Of a stretch of DNA of 64,000 nucleotides, positions 17,248 to 26,357 are shown piece by piece. The DNA comes from a bacterium (GTDB taxonomy: Bacteria; Zhuqueibacterota; Zhuqueibacteria; Zhuqueibacterales; Zhuqueibacteraceae). Both the position numbers and the translations under genes were made by a program. Under the pieces are notes generated by a model. The model was not told where the DNA came from and did no database searches. It saw nothing but the letters and a program-made list of their open reading frames with translations. Each line of letters opens with the position of its first letter. Positions within the stretch are counted from its first letter, which is position 1. The stretch lies in assembly GCA_023150945.1 (NCBI GenBank), contig JAKLJX010000005.1, positions 16,629 to 80,628 on the forward strand, given 5' to 3'.

Positions 17248-20200
17248 TCAGGCCACCGCTTCGCCGACGCGCTCGCTGCGGGCATGCGCCGCCGGTTCAT
17301 TGCCATTGGTCGCGCCGACTTTCACCGTGGTGAAGCGCGCGAGCAGCGTGTAAACCACCGGCACCAGCACCAGCGTGAGAAACGTCGACAGCAGCATGCC
17401 GCCCACCACCGCGATGCCCAACGGCCGCCGCGATTCCGCGCCCGCGCCCAAGCCAATGGCGATGGGCAGAATGCCGAAGATGGTCGCGAACGAGGTCATC
17501 AGAATCGGCCGCAAGCGGATGGTAGCCGCATCGGCAACGGCATCGAACAGGCGCTCGCCCCGCTCCTGCAGTTGGTTGGCAAATTCCACGATCAGAATGG
17601 CGTTCTTGGTCACCAAACCGATCAGCATGATCAAGCCGATCTGCGAGTAGATGTTGATGCTTTGCCCGAAGAAATACAGCGCGGCCAGAGCGCCGGCAAC
17701 CGCCAGCGGCACCGACAGCAAGATCGTGAGCGGGTGAATGAAGCTTTCGAATTGCGCCGCCAGCACCAGATAGATGAACACCACCGCGAAGGCGAAGAGA
17801 AAATAGAGCGCGCTGCTGGATTCGCGGAATTCGCGCGACTGGCCGGTCAAGTCGCGCTTGATCGTGGGCGGCAGGCTGGTGTCGGCGATGCGGTCGAGAT
17901 CATTCAAGGCCTGGCCCAGGCTCACGCCCGGCACCATGCTGGCGGTGATCGTCGCCGAGCGCACGCGATTGAAGTGATTCAACTCTTTCGGCGCCACGGT
18001 TTCCTTCACATTCACGACATTCGCGAGCTGCACCAAGCCGTTGGCGCCGCGCAGGTAGATGCCCTCGATGGTGTTGGGCGTGGCGCGGTCCGTGGGTTTG
18101 AGCTGCACGATGACATCGTACTGTTTGCCGCCGCGTTTGAAGTCGGTGACCACGCGGCCGCCGAGGAAGGTTTCGAGCGTGCTGCCGATGTCCGTCACCG
18201 AAACGCCGAGTAACGCCGCGCGCTCGCGGTCGATGGTGATCTCGAGCTGCGGCTTGTTCAGGCGCAAATCACTGTCGAGATTGATGAGGTAGCCGAGTTG
18301 CGAGGCCTGCGCCATCATGATGGCGACTGCGCTCTGCAGTTCCTCGTAGGTGTCGGCCTGCAGCACGTATGCCACCGGCGTGAAATTGAAATCCGCGCCC
18401 AGGCTCGGCGGGTTCAACACAAACGCCAGCACGCCCGGAATCGAAAAGAGCTGCGGGAAAAGCTCCTGCACGATTTGCTGCTGCGATTTTTGCCGTTCAC
18501 TTGCCGGCTTCAGGTTCAGGAAGATGAAGCCATTGGTGACGCGGCCAGGCCCGGCAAAGCCCACGCCGGTGGCGGTGAACACGCCGTTGGTTTCGGGCCG
18601 GCTGAGCATGATCTGTTCGATCTGCCGCACGTAGCGGTCGGTGTAATCGAGCGTGGCGCCTTCGGGCGCGATGACGATGCCGAAGCCGACGCCGCGATCC
18701 TCGGTCGGCACCAGCTCGCTGGGCAGCAGCTTGAACAGCGCGGCGCTGATCGCGATCATGACCACGCCCACACTCACCACCAGCACGCGATGCCGCAACG
18801 CGCCGTGCACGATGCGATGGTAGGTGCGCTCCAGCCATTCGAAGAAGGTGTCAAACGAGCGCGAAGCCCAGCTCGAGCTGGTGTGATGCAGCGGTTTCAG
18901 CATGCGCGAGCTCATCATTGGCGTCAAGGTCAGGGCGACGAAGCCGGAGATCAGCACCGCCACCGCCACCGTCACGCCGAACTCATTGAACAGGCGGCCG
19001 ATGTTGCCGGTGAGAAAGGCGAGCGGCACGAACACGGCCACCAGCGCGATCGTCGTGGCCAGCACCGCAAAGCCGATTTCTTTGGCGCCGTCAAGCGCGG
19101 CCTGCAGGCGGGACTTGCCCATTTCCATGTGGCGGTAGATGTTTTCGAGCATGACGATGGCATCATCCACCACCAGACCGATGGCGAGCACCAGCGCCAG
19201 CAGCGTGAGGATGTTGATGGTGTAGCCGAGAAAATATCCCACCGCAAACGTGCCGATGATGGAAATCGGGATGGCGAAGGTGGGGATGAGCGTGGCGCGG
19301 AAACTTTTGAGAAACGCGATGATCACCAGCACCACCAGCCCGAAGGCAATCAGCAGCGTTTCCGCCACTTCGTTGATGGAGCTCTGAATGAAGGTGGCGG
19401 AATTGTAGGCCACCTCGAGCTGCATGCCCTCCGGCAGCGTCTTTTGCAGCTCCGGCAGCGCGTCGATCACGGTTTGCGCCACTTGCAGCGTGCTGGCGCG
19501 CGTTTGTTTCACTACGCCCAGACCGGTGGTGGGCTTGCCGTTCCACCGCACCGCGGTGCGCTCGTCTTGCGCGCCGAGCGCCACTTCCGCCACATCGCCC
19601 AGGCGCACGAGCTCATCGCCGCTTTGCTTGACAATGATGGCGCCAAATTCCTCCGGCGTGGCCAAATCGCCGCGCGTGCGCACGGTGAATTCACGGTTTT
19701 CGCCCTCCACGCGGCCCGCCGGAATTTCCGCGTTTTCGCGGCGGATGGCGTTTTCGATATCCTGCGGCGTGAGGCCGCGCGCCGCCATGCGTTGCGAATC
19801 CAGCCACACGCGCATGGCATAGCGCCGCTCGCCGCCCATGAAGATCGAACCCACGCCCGGCAAACGCAACAGCCGCTCTTTCAGAATGCGCTCGGCGGCG
19901 TCGGTCAATTCCAGGTTGTTGTGGCGGTCGCTGATCAACGCCAGCCACATGATCGGCTGGGCGTTGACGTCGATCTTTTGGATGATGGGATCATCGGCCT
20001 CGCGCGGCAGCAGGCCGCGCACACTCGCGACGCGGTCGCGCACGTCGTTGGCGGCCTGATCGACGTCGCGATCAAGCTCGAAGGTGATGGTGATCGCCGA
20101 GCCTTGTTCCTGGCTGGAAGAGGTGATCGTCTTCACGCCCTCGATGGTGGAAAGCTGCTCTTCCAGAATGTCGGTGATTTCGGTTTCGATCACGTTCGGG

Positions 20201-20364
20201 CTGGCGCCGCGATAGAAGGTGGTGACCGAAACCACGGGCGGATCGATGTCGGGATATTCGCGCACCGGCAACTGCGTGAAGGACACCACGCCGAAGATGA
20301 TGATCACCAGACTCATCACCGTGGCGAGCACCGGCCGCTGTATTGAAATTTCACTGAGCTTCAT
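17248..20364 (-). CDS. RND efflux pump inner-membrane permease (AcrB/MexB-like, HAE1)
   Basis: 1038 residues, the usual RND length. The first helix KLSEISIQRPVLATVMSLVI is diagnostic; the periplasmic porter domains follow, and TM4 carries the proton-relay Asp pair in LAIGLVVDDAIVMLENIYRH. TM10 has Lys in GLVTKNAILIVEFANQL, and the C-terminal LGAGAESRRPLGIAVVGGM motif is present. It exports toxic organic compounds using the proton gradient, with the adaptor encoded at 20946-22028. The two genes would be about 50 bp apart were it not for the inserted GxxExxY cassette. No outer-membrane TolC-like gene is in the window. Confidence 0.93.
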   Translation of the reverse strand: MKLSEISIQRPVLATVMSLVIIIFGVVSFTQLPVREYPDIDPPVVSVTTFYRGASPNVIETEITDILEEQLSTIEGVKTITSSSQEQGSAITITFELDRDVDQAANDVRDRVASVRGLLPREADDPIIQKIDVNAQPIMWLALISDRHNNLELTDAAERILKERLLRLPGVGSIFMGGERRYAMRVWLDSQRMAARGLTPQDIENAIRRENAEIPAGRVEGENREFTVRTRGDLATPEEFGAIIVKQSGDELVRLGDVAEVALGAQDERTAVRWNGKPTTGLGVVKQTRASTLQVAQTVIDALPELQKTLPEGMQLEVAYNSATFIQSSINEVAETLLIAFGLVVLVIIAFLKSFRATLIPTFAIPISIIGTFAVGYFLGYTINILTLLALVLAIGLVVDDAIVMLENIYRHMEMGKSRLQAALDGAKEIGFAVLATTIALVAVFVPLAFLTGNIGRLFNEFGVTVAVAVLISGFVALTLTPMMSSRMLKPLHHTSSSWASRSFDTFFEWLERTYHRIVHGALRHRVLVVSVGVVMIAISAALFKLLPSELVPTEDRGVGFGIVIAPEGATLDYTDRYVRQIEQIMLSRPETNGVFTATGVGFAGPGRVTNGFIFLNLKPASERQKSQQQIVQELFPQLFSIPGVLAFVLNPPSLGADFNFTPVAYVLQADTYEELQSAVAIMMAQASQLGYLINLDSDLRLNKPQLEITIDRERAALLGVSVTDIGSTLETFLGGRVVTDFKRGGKQYDVIVQLKPTDRATPNTIEGIYLRGANGLVQLANVVNVKETVAPKELNHFNRVRSATITASMVPGVSLGQALNDLDRIADTSLPPTIKRDLTGQSREFRESSSALYFLFAFAVVFIYLVLAAQFESFIHPLTILLSVPLAVAGALAALYFFGQSINIYSQIGLIMLIGLVTKNAILIVEFANQLQERGERLFDAVADAATIRLRPILMTSFATIFGILPIAIGLGAGAESRRPLGIAVVGGMLLSTFLTLVLVPVVYTLLARFTTVKVGATNGNEPAAHARSERVGEAVA

Positions 20365-20386
20365 TATTTATCTCCAATGTTGAGTT

Positions 20387-20925
20387 TTTAACCGCGAATG
20401 AACGCCAATTAACGCGAATGAAAAATATTCACTTCCGTTAGGTTGATTAGTCGTAGTTCGCGGTATTTGAGCCATTCGAACAGCAAACTCATCGCGCTTC
20501 ATCCAAAACAAGCCGTTCCCATTCCAACTTGCGGTGTTTGTAATTGATGATGACGCCGACCTTCAATCCGGTTATCCTGAGATAGTTGAGTATCGTTCCA
20601 CGATGGTCATCGATAATGGTTTCGACGGTTTTGGTATCGACGATCACGCGGTTTTCGACCACAAGGACGGGAATAAATTCATCAACTAACTCATTGCGAT
20701 AATAAACCGGAAATCGGGTTTGCTTGCTATAGTCGATACCTTGATGCTTGAATTCAACCGCAAGCGAGTTTTCATACGTTTTTTCTCGCAGACCGCGCCC
20801 AAGTGTATTGTGGACGGCCATCGCGCATCCGATGATTCGGAAGACCAAGTCTTTTTCCAAAAGCTCTGCCATCTTTGTTCCTTCCACAAAAAATTGGCGT
20901 TTATTCGCGTTCATTCGCGGTCAGA
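20387..20925. mobile_element. GxxExxY cassette with inverted-repeat ends, inside the RND operon
   Basis: ACCGCGAATGAACGC at 20391-20405 recurs inverted at 20907-20921, and imperfect similarity extends to about 30 bp, including an outer run of T's on each side. The 530-bp interval contains just one gene, on the minus strand, with its start near the right end. Removing it would leave the adaptor and permease genes about 50 bp apart. No target-site duplication could be recognised. The termini are the basis for calling it mobile; a transposition enzyme is not known for it. Confidence 0.6.
20489..20872 (-). CDS. GxxExxY family protein (PDDEXK-like)
   Basis: 127 residues from the ATG at 20872, which has GGAAGGA seven bases upstream. 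The signature GRGLREKTYENSLAVEFKHQGI fits the GxxExxY family. The later FIPVLVVENRVIVDTKTVE contains the E...D-x-K arrangement of a PD-(D/E)XK-type nuclease fold, and LNYLRITGLKVGVIINY is the typical ending. Family function is unestablished. It sits inside the inverted-repeat cassette in the middle of the efflux operon and is transcribed in the same direction as the operon, so it may be read through or supply its own transcription. Confidence 0.9.
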   Translation of the reverse strand: MAELLEKDLVFRIIGCAMAVHNTLGRGLREKTYENSLAVEFKHQGIDYSKQTRFPVYYRNELVDEFIPVLVVENRVIVDTKTVETIIDDHRGTILNYLRITGLKVGVIINYKHRKLEWERLVLDEAR

Positions 20926-20945
20926 AAAAGAGTATCACAATTGTG

Positions 20946-22028
20946 CTAGTTTTGCGGTGGGGCCGCTGAAATCGGCAGGACCTTGGCGCCAGGGAAGAGT
21001 TTTTGATGTCCGGCGCGCACGACCCGGGCGCCCGCGGCCAGGCCGTTGATGATTTCGACATTCTCCCGCTGGCGTGTGCCCAACTCCACCGGCATTCTCG
21101 CCACCGTGCTGTCGGGCTGGATGAGGTAAACCAACGCCTGGTTCCCTTCCACGAAAACGGCCTCACTCGGGATGACGAGCGCGTTGGGCCGCTCATTGAG
21201 CACCACCGTCACATTGGCGGACATGCCGGGACGAAACTTGCCGCCGGGGTTGTCGAGCCGCGCCACGATCCGGACCCGGCGCGTCGCCTCATCGACGATG
21301 GGCTCGATGACATCCACACGACCGGTCAGTTCATCGTCCGGATAAGCAGTGGTGGAGACGTTCAGCTCCGCGCCCCGCTGCAAGCTGCCGTAGTAGCGTT
21401 CAGGCGCGGAAAAGGTGACACGCAGCCGGTCGATCTGCGCCAGCTCGGTGATCGGCGTGCCCGCGCGCAGAAACGTGCCGGGGCTGACGCGGCGCGCGCC
21501 GGTGATGCCCGCAAACGGCGCCACGATGCGCGTTTTCTGCAGCCGCGCGCGAATCAAGGCCAGCTCCGCCTCCGCCACTTTGAGCGCGGCCGCGGCATCG
21601 TCCAGGCTTTGTGCCGTGCCCAGGCCCTCGTCGGTGATGGTTTTGATGCGCTCGAAGGTCACCCTGCGCTGTGCGAGAATCGCCTGCGCGCGCTCTTCTT
21701 CCGCGCGCATTTGCGCATCATCGAGCTGCGCAATCAAACCGCCTTTCGCGATGGCTTGGCCCTCCCGAAAGGGCAGACGGATCACGGTCGCGTCGATTTC
21801 AGACACGATCGTGGCGGCGTCTTCTGCTGCAATAGTGCCCACCGCTTCGAAAGGGTCGATGACCGCACTCTGTGCCACCGTGGCGACTTCCACCGGCATG
21901 GGCGGCATTTGAAAGCCGCCGCCGCCGCCCTGCTGCTGTGAGCAGGCGGCCAGCATGAACGACAAAGCACCGAGGCCTGCGAGCAGGAGTGTCGAGCTTC
22001 CGTGCTGTTGCTTGCATGAAGTCATCAT
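20946..22028 (-). CDS. RND efflux periplasmic adaptor (membrane fusion protein)
   Basis: 360 residues starting at paired ATGs (22028/22025), with AAAGG upstream. The N-terminus is a lipoprotein signal ending in LAAC, so the protein should be tethered by a lipid. The order of parts is typical: beta-barrel/lipoyl half with VEVATVAQSAV, a coiled-coil hairpin (about residues 105-160, EEERAQAILAQRRVTFERI), lipoyl second half TRIVAPFAGITGARRVSPGTFL, beta-barrel and membrane-proximal domain with GKFRPGMSANVTVVL and VIPSEAVF. It couples the AcrB-like permease to an outer-membrane channel. It should be first in the operon. Confidence 0.92.
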   Translation of the reverse strand: MMTSCKQQHGSSTLLLAGLGALSFMLAACSQQQGGGGGFQMPPMPVEVATVAQSAVIDPFEAVGTIAAEDAATIVSEIDATVIRLPFREGQAIAKGGLIAQLDDAQMRAEEERAQAILAQRRVTFERIKTITDEGLGTAQSLDDAAAALKVAEAELALIRARLQKTRIVAPFAGITGARRVSPGTFLRAGTPITELAQIDRLRVTFSAPERYYGSLQRGAELNVSTTAYPDDELTGRVDVIEPIVDEATRRVRIVARLDNPGGKFRPGMSANVTVVLNERPNALVIPSEAVFVEGNQALVYLIQPDSTVARMPVELGTRQRENVEIINGLAAGARVVRAGHQKLFPGAKVLPISAAPPQN

Positions 22029-22219
22029 GCGCTAACCATCCTTTCTCCGGGAATGACTTGTGTTAAAGAGACTGCCACGACAACAATTTGCAAATGGAGC
22101 TAACGATAGCATTTCGTTCGCTCAAAGCCAAATGTTATTCGATGAAAACGGTCGCGGGTTGCCGGGGAAGAGCCCGTGCACCCTCCTGCGCTGCGGCGTT
22201 CCCGGCGGCAGGCCCTTGG

Positions 22220-24115
22220 TCAGCGCGCCGTCTGCGGGCCAATGAACGCACCCGCGCGCACCTCTTCACGCAGGGTCGCGCTGTCCCAACCGGCGTCGCG
22301 GTCAAGATCCGGCTCGGCGTCATCGGCCTGGATCAGCTCTTCCAGCTCGGCGCTGCGGCGGCGCACGGCATTGATGTAAGACTTGTTGTCGGCATAATGC
22401 CGGGCCAGTTCGAGCAAAACGCGCTCATCGTGCTGCAGGAAGATTTTGGCGGCGCGTTGCGCGCGATAACCGCGCATGCCCAGCAGCCGCAGGGCATCGA
22501 TGCCCATGCGCAGGGAGGTGTCCAGCGTCTCGCGATAAACGTGGCGCAGGCCGGCGTTGAGCAGATGATAAGCATCGGGCCGGTCAAGGGCGCGCGCCAA
22601 CACCTGCAAATTGGGGAAATGCTTTTCCACCGTGTGCACCAGGGCGAGGTTTTTTTCGGGATCGTCGAAGGCGATGATGAGCAAGCGCGCGTGATCCGCG
22701 CCGGCGGCCTGCAGCAGCTCGCGGCGCGAGGCATCGCCGTAATACACTTTCAAACCGAGTTTGCGCAACAAGTCCACGCGGTCCGAATCGAAATCGAGCA
22801 CGGTGGTGACGATGCCGTTGGCCTTCAGCAGCCGCCCCACGGTTTGCGCGAAGCGATCGAAGCCGGCAATGATTACCGGGTTGTGTTCCGCGATGGCATC
22901 GGCGGCGCGTTCGTCGCGCGGTTTCGTGCCCACGCGCGGCAACAGCACTTTTTCATTGAACATGATCACCAGCGGTGTGAGCGCCATGCTCAAGGCCACC
23001 ACCGCGACCAGGGTGCCGGCAACGCGCGCCTCCAGAATATTCTGTTGCGTCGCGAAGGAAAACAGCACAAAGGCAAATTCCCCCACCTGCGCGAGCGCAA
23101 CGGCAAAGGTCAAGTTCTGATCCGTCCCCATTTTGAAAAACCTGCCGAGCGCGTAGAGCACGAGACCTTTCACGAACATCAATCCCAACACCAGCGCGGC
23201 GATCAACAGCGGCGTCTGCACGATCAACGCAAAGTTGATCGACGCGCCCACGGAGATGAAGAACAAGCCCAGCAGCAGCCCTTTGAACGGCTCAATATCG
23301 CTCACCAATTCGTGGCGATACTCGCTGTTGGCCAGCACCACGCCGGCAAGAAAGGTTCCGAGCGCGGGGCTCAATCCCACCTGCGTCATCAAGACCGCGA
23401 TGGCAATGACGAGCAGCAACGCCGCCGCGGTGAAAATTTCCAGTAAGCGCGTTTGCGCGATGAAGCGAAATGCCGGCCGTACGATGAAGCGGCCCGCCAC
23501 CACGATCAAAGCCACGGCGCTCAACACCACCACGGTCTGCGCCCAGCCGGGCAGCGCGCTCATCCAGGTGTGCTCGGCGCTCGCGGCGGCCGGCGCGCTG
23601 GCGAGCAGGGGAAAAAGTGCGAGCATCGGAATCACCGCGATGTCCTGAAACAGCAAGACCGCAAACGAGCTCTGGCCCGCGGAGGTTTTCATCAATCCTT
23701 TTTCATTGAGCGTTTGCAGCACGATCGCGGTGGAAGAAAGCGACAGCGTCATGCCAATGGCCGCGGCGGCTTGCCAGGATTGGCCCGCCAGCAACGCCAG
23801 CCCGGCAATGACGACGGCAGTCACCACGACCTGCAGGCCGCCCAGCCCGGCAATGGCCGCGCGCATGCGCCACAACAATGCCGGCTCCAGTTCCAGGCCG
23901 ATGACAAACAGCATCATGACGACGCCGAACTCGGCGAAGTGCATCACGTCCTGACCTTCTGCGCCGATCAAGCCGAGCACACTCGGGCCGATGAGCGCGC
24001 CTGCAATCAGATAACCCAGCACCGAGCCGAGTCCGAGTCGCTTCGCAATCGGAACGGAAATCACTGCTGCCGCCAGATAAACCAGGGCTTGAAAGAAGAA
24101 GGAATCGCCGTGCAT
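22220..24115 (-). CDS. KefB/KefC-type monovalent cation:proton antiporter
   Basis: 631 residues. The N-terminal 390 residues form the CPA2 antiporter with about 12 helices: HFAEFGVVMMLFVIGLELEP, LSLSSTAIVLQTLNEKG, LLFQDIAVIPM (with the ion-binding Asp) and LAQVGEFAFVLFSFATQQNI. Residues about 410-530 are an RCK/TrkA-N domain (PVIIAGFDRFAQTVGRLL, VLDFDSDRVDLLRKLG, YYGDASRRELL), which in KefB/C binds glutathione adducts or nucleotide and gates K+ efflux. The acidic C-terminal tail is variable. It is 12 bp downstream of the quinone-reductase-like gene, a pairing known for KefC-KefF and KefB-KefG. Electrophile defence is the likely role. Confidence 0.9.
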   Translation of the reverse strand: MHGDSFFFQALVYLAAAVISVPIAKRLGLGSVLGYLIAGALIGPSVLGLIGAEGQDVMHFAEFGVVMMLFVIGLELEPALLWRMRAAIAGLGGLQVVVTAVVIAGLALLAGQSWQAAAAIGMTLSLSSTAIVLQTLNEKGLMKTSAGQSSFAVLLFQDIAVIPMLALFPLLASAPAAASAEHTWMSALPGWAQTVVVLSAVALIVVAGRFIVRPAFRFIAQTRLLEIFTAAALLLVIAIAVLMTQVGLSPALGTFLAGVVLANSEYRHELVSDIEPFKGLLLGLFFISVGASINFALIVQTPLLIAALVLGLMFVKGLVLYALGRFFKMGTDQNLTFAVALAQVGEFAFVLFSFATQQNILEARVAGTLVAVVALSMALTPLVIMFNEKVLLPRVGTKPRDERAADAIAEHNPVIIAGFDRFAQTVGRLLKANGIVTTVLDFDSDRVDLLRKLGLKVYYGDASRRELLQAAGADHARLLIIAFDDPEKNLALVHTVEKHFPNLQVLARALDRPDAYHLLNAGLRHVYRETLDTSLRMGIDALRLLGMRGYRAQRAAKIFLQHDERVLLELARHYADNKSYINAVRRRSAELEELIQADDAEPDLDRDAGWDSATLREEVRAGAFIGPQTAR

Positions 24116-24127
24116 AGGGTCCGCTAT

Positions 24128-24727
24128 TTATTTTCTCATTTGCTGAAGGAATTGCTTGCCACTCTCACCGTGCAGCCAGCTTGCCATATCGAAGTGGCCG
24201 TCGCGCAGCCGCTGCAGAAGCTCGAGGTATTCCTGCGCAAAACTTTCGATCTCGTGATCGGCCAGGCGATGCGTGCCATGCACCAAATACGGCGGCAAAT
24301 ACAGCATGCCACACAGCTTGGCGGTTTGCTCGAACGGCAAGAGGAATTCACGGATGGTATGCTGGTGCATGCCCGCGGTTTGATAAGCCTGCTCGCCGCC
24401 GCCGGTGGTGACCACGTGCACGAGCTGCTTGCCGCGCAGCGCCGTGCCTTTTGCGCCATAGGCCCAGCCGTGTTCGAGCACGAGATCGGCCCATTGTTTC
24501 ACCAAGGCCGGTGAGCTATACCAAAACATGGGATGGTGCAGCACAATGGTGTCATGTGCCGCAAGCAGTTGTTGTTCCGCCGCGACGTCCACAAAAAAAT
24601 CGGGATACGCTTCGTAGAGATCATGAAACGTAATCCCGTCGAGCTGGCCAACGTCGCGAATCAGGCGCGCGTTGATGCGGGATTTTTCCAAAGCGGGGTG
24701 CGCGAACAGCAACAACACGCGAGCCAT
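24128..24727 (-). CDS. KefF/KefG-like NAD(P)H oxidoreductase, ancillary to the K+ antiporter
   Basis: 199 residues from the ATG at 24727, with AGGAG about 13 bases upstream; a longer frame exists without support. The flavodoxin-like fold is shown by VLLLFAHPALEKSRINARLI at the N-terminus, HHPMFWYSSPALVKQWADLVLEHGWAYG and LVHVVTTGGGEQAYQ, all typical of the FMN-binding KefF/MdaB group. These activate KefB/C and reduce quinones. The gene directly precedes the antiporter on the same strand, supporting a functional pair. Confidence 0.9.
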   Translation of the reverse strand: MARVLLLFAHPALEKSRINARLIRDVGQLDGITFHDLYEAYPDFFVDVAAEQQLLAAHDTIVLHHPMFWYSSPALVKQWADLVLEHGWAYGAKGTALRGKQLVHVVTTGGGEQAYQTAGMHQHTIREFLLPFEQTAKLCGMLYLPPYLVHGTHRLADHEIESFAQEYLELLQRLRDGHFDMASWLHGESGKQFLQQMRK

Positions 24728-24854
24728 GCGGCGCGGGTCTCCTGTGCGGTAATGAATGTGAAAATCAACCGGCAGCATGATCGCACGGCAAAGCGCGCTG
24801 CCGGCGCCTTGCCGTCGATCCTTCAGCCGCGAGCTTGGCCGAACGAATTTGTGC

Positions 24855-24992
24855 CCGTCCGAAAACGCGAATTCCTGAGAAAATGCTCCCGCAATGGCTC
24901 GGCCATTGCACAAAATCTTCGGAGTTTCGGCGACACCCGAAGCTTTGGAAACCTCGGCTCAGCCGAGGGTGGAACATTTCAGGACAGACACC
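24855..24992 (-). repeat. double-hairpin dispersed repeat, copy 2 (reversed)
   Basis: Read on the minus strand it gives TGTCCTGAAATGTTCCA, the palindrome CCTCGGCTGAGCCGAGG, TTTCCAAAGCTTCG, then GCAATGGCCGAGCCATTGC, CATTTTCTCA and TTTTCGGACGG. The right edge stops only two or three bases before the OsmC stop codon at 24995. Placed so, it may serve as that gene's 3' hairpin. Confidence 0.85.
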
Positions 24993-24994
24993 AA

Positions 24995-25420
24995 TCATGC
25001 TCCCAGCTTGGCGTCCAGCGTGATCTGTGCGGTGAGGGCGCGGGAGACGATGCAGGTCGCCTTGGCGTCGTTGGCCAGCTCGTCGAACTGGGCGCGCGCC
25101 ACGCCCGGCACTTTGCCGGTCAGCTCCAGATGAATCGTGGTGATCGTCCAATTGCCCTGCACTTGTTCGAGCGTCAGGTTCGCGCGCGTGCTCAGCTTTT
25201 CGGGCGGAAAACCGGCGGCGCTCAACTTCGCGCCCAGCGCCATGGTGAAGCAGCCGGCGTGCGCAGCGGCGATCAATTCTTCAGGATTGGTGCCCGTGCC
25301 GGATTCGAACCGGCCGCTGAAGTTGTATGGCGTTTCTTGCAGCGTGCCGCTTTGGGTTGAGAGCGAGCCCTTGCCTTCCTTCAACGTTCCCTGCCAAACA
25401 GCAGAAGCATGTCGTTTCAT
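24995..25420 (-). CDS. osmC: OsmC family peroxiredoxin
   Basis: 141 residues from the ATG at 25420, whose AAAGGAG site eight bases upstream is excellent. The conserved order KRHASAVWQGTLKEGKG, FESGTGTNPEELIAAAHAGCFTMAL and ATCIVSRAL places the two redox cysteines at 57 and 123, near the positions in E. coli OsmC. It reduces organic hydroperoxides with a thiol partner, probably as a dimer. It is monocistronic with a hairpin element right after the stop codon. Confidence 0.93.
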   Translation of the reverse strand: MKRHASAVWQGTLKEGKGSLSTQSGTLQETPYNFSGRFESGTGTNPEELIAAAHAGCFTMALGAKLSAAGFPPEKLSTRANLTLEQVQGNWTITTIHLELTGKVPGVARAQFDELANDAKATCIVSRALTAQITLDAKLGA

Positions 25421-25537
25421 GTGATACTCCTTTGGGTTGAACCGTGTAAGGTTGTGATGCTTGGCGCGGTACAATGCAGCCCGGCATTCTTTGCCGCGCC
25501 CTGTTTGAAATTTCCAGACAGCCAGCCGGCGCCGGCC

Positions 25538-26185
25538 TCAAACCGGCCGGCCGGCAAAGGTTGCGATCAACTCTTGCGCCCGCTCTTGCAGTCCGTGCTT
25601 GATCGGCAGGCCGGAGGCGGCCTGCTGATTGATGGCGAGATGATCGCCGGTCTCCAGAAAGCGCTTCATGCCGGTGGTGTTGATCCAGTAATAGAGGCCC
25701 CAGTTGCAGAGATCCCATTGGGCGAGATAGGGATTCATCTCATAATCGACATAATACAGCCGGCTGTCGTTCACCACGAAGTTGGTGGGGAAGTAGTCGA
25801 TGTTGAGTTGGTGACGCTGGAGCAACTCTGCCATGGCAAAAAGCTGGGCGAAAATCGCGGCCGGTACGGCGTCGGCCGCGATCAAGTCGGCGGCAGTGGG
25901 GCCGGCAATGTATTCCTTGAGCAAATACTCACGTTGCTCGTCGAACTCCAGCAGCGCCGGCAGCGGCAGGCCGAGGCGGTGCAGGCGTGCATAGGCATGA
26001 ATCTCGCTTTGGGTTTTGTCGCCGAAAGTGTAATACGCGCACGGTTCATCGTGCATGAGCTTCAACACCCGGTGCTGCGCCCGGCATTCCACCAAATAGG
26101 AATAGCCGGATTTGCCCTTGCCCAACAGGGAGAGAACGCGCACCGTGGCGCTTTTCGTGTCGAATGTGGTTCCGGGAGAGAGCAT
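25538..26185 (-). CDS. small protein-kinase-like (aminoglycoside phosphotransferase/Kdo kinase-like) protein
   Basis: 215 residues. A compact kinase fold is visible: a glycine-rich loop GKGKSGYSY (residues 22-30), VLKLM with the probable ATP-anchoring Lys42, helix C with Glu61 (SEIHAYARL), a hinge LLKEYIAGPT, a catalytic loop LNIDYFPTNFVV (Asp130, Asn135) and a DFG-equivalent YVDYEMN (Asp147). The HRD motif is replaced by NID, as in many small phosphotransferases. It could phosphorylate a protein, sugar or lipid. It lies 117 bp upstream of OsmC on the same strand with no obvious functional link. Confidence 0.72.
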   Translation of the reverse strand: MLSPGTTFDTKSATVRVLSLLGKGKSGYSYLVECRAQHRVLKLMHDEPCAYYTFGDKTQSEIHAYARLHRLGLPLPALLEFDEQREYLLKEYIAGPTAADLIAADAVPAAIFAQLFAMAELLQRHQLNIDYFPTNFVVNDSRLYYVDYEMNPYLAQWDLCNWGLYYWINTTGMKRFLETGDHLAINQQAASGLPIKHGLQERAQELIATFAGRPV

Positions 26186-26357
26186 GATCTGGCGCCGGCT
26201 GCCGCCGGTTTCCTGATGGGCTTTTGATTTGGAACGAGCGGCCGCGGCGTTGCCTTGTTTGCCTGCCTGCAGAAGATTGCCCGGCGCGGCAACCGGCGCG
26301 GATCGTCAGCGATGATCAGCGCCGGTTGCTGCCGGCCGGAGTTGCTGGGTGACGCGC

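Noticed and set aside
18298-20346. Plus-strand frame of 682 codons opposite the RND permease
   Set aside because: Mirror of a highly conserved gene, rich in His/Arg/Gln, no start signal.
25290-25315. tRNA T-loop-like sequence GGATTCGAACCGGCC
   Set aside because: It lies inside the conserved OsmC coding sequence and no acceptor or anticodon stems surround it.
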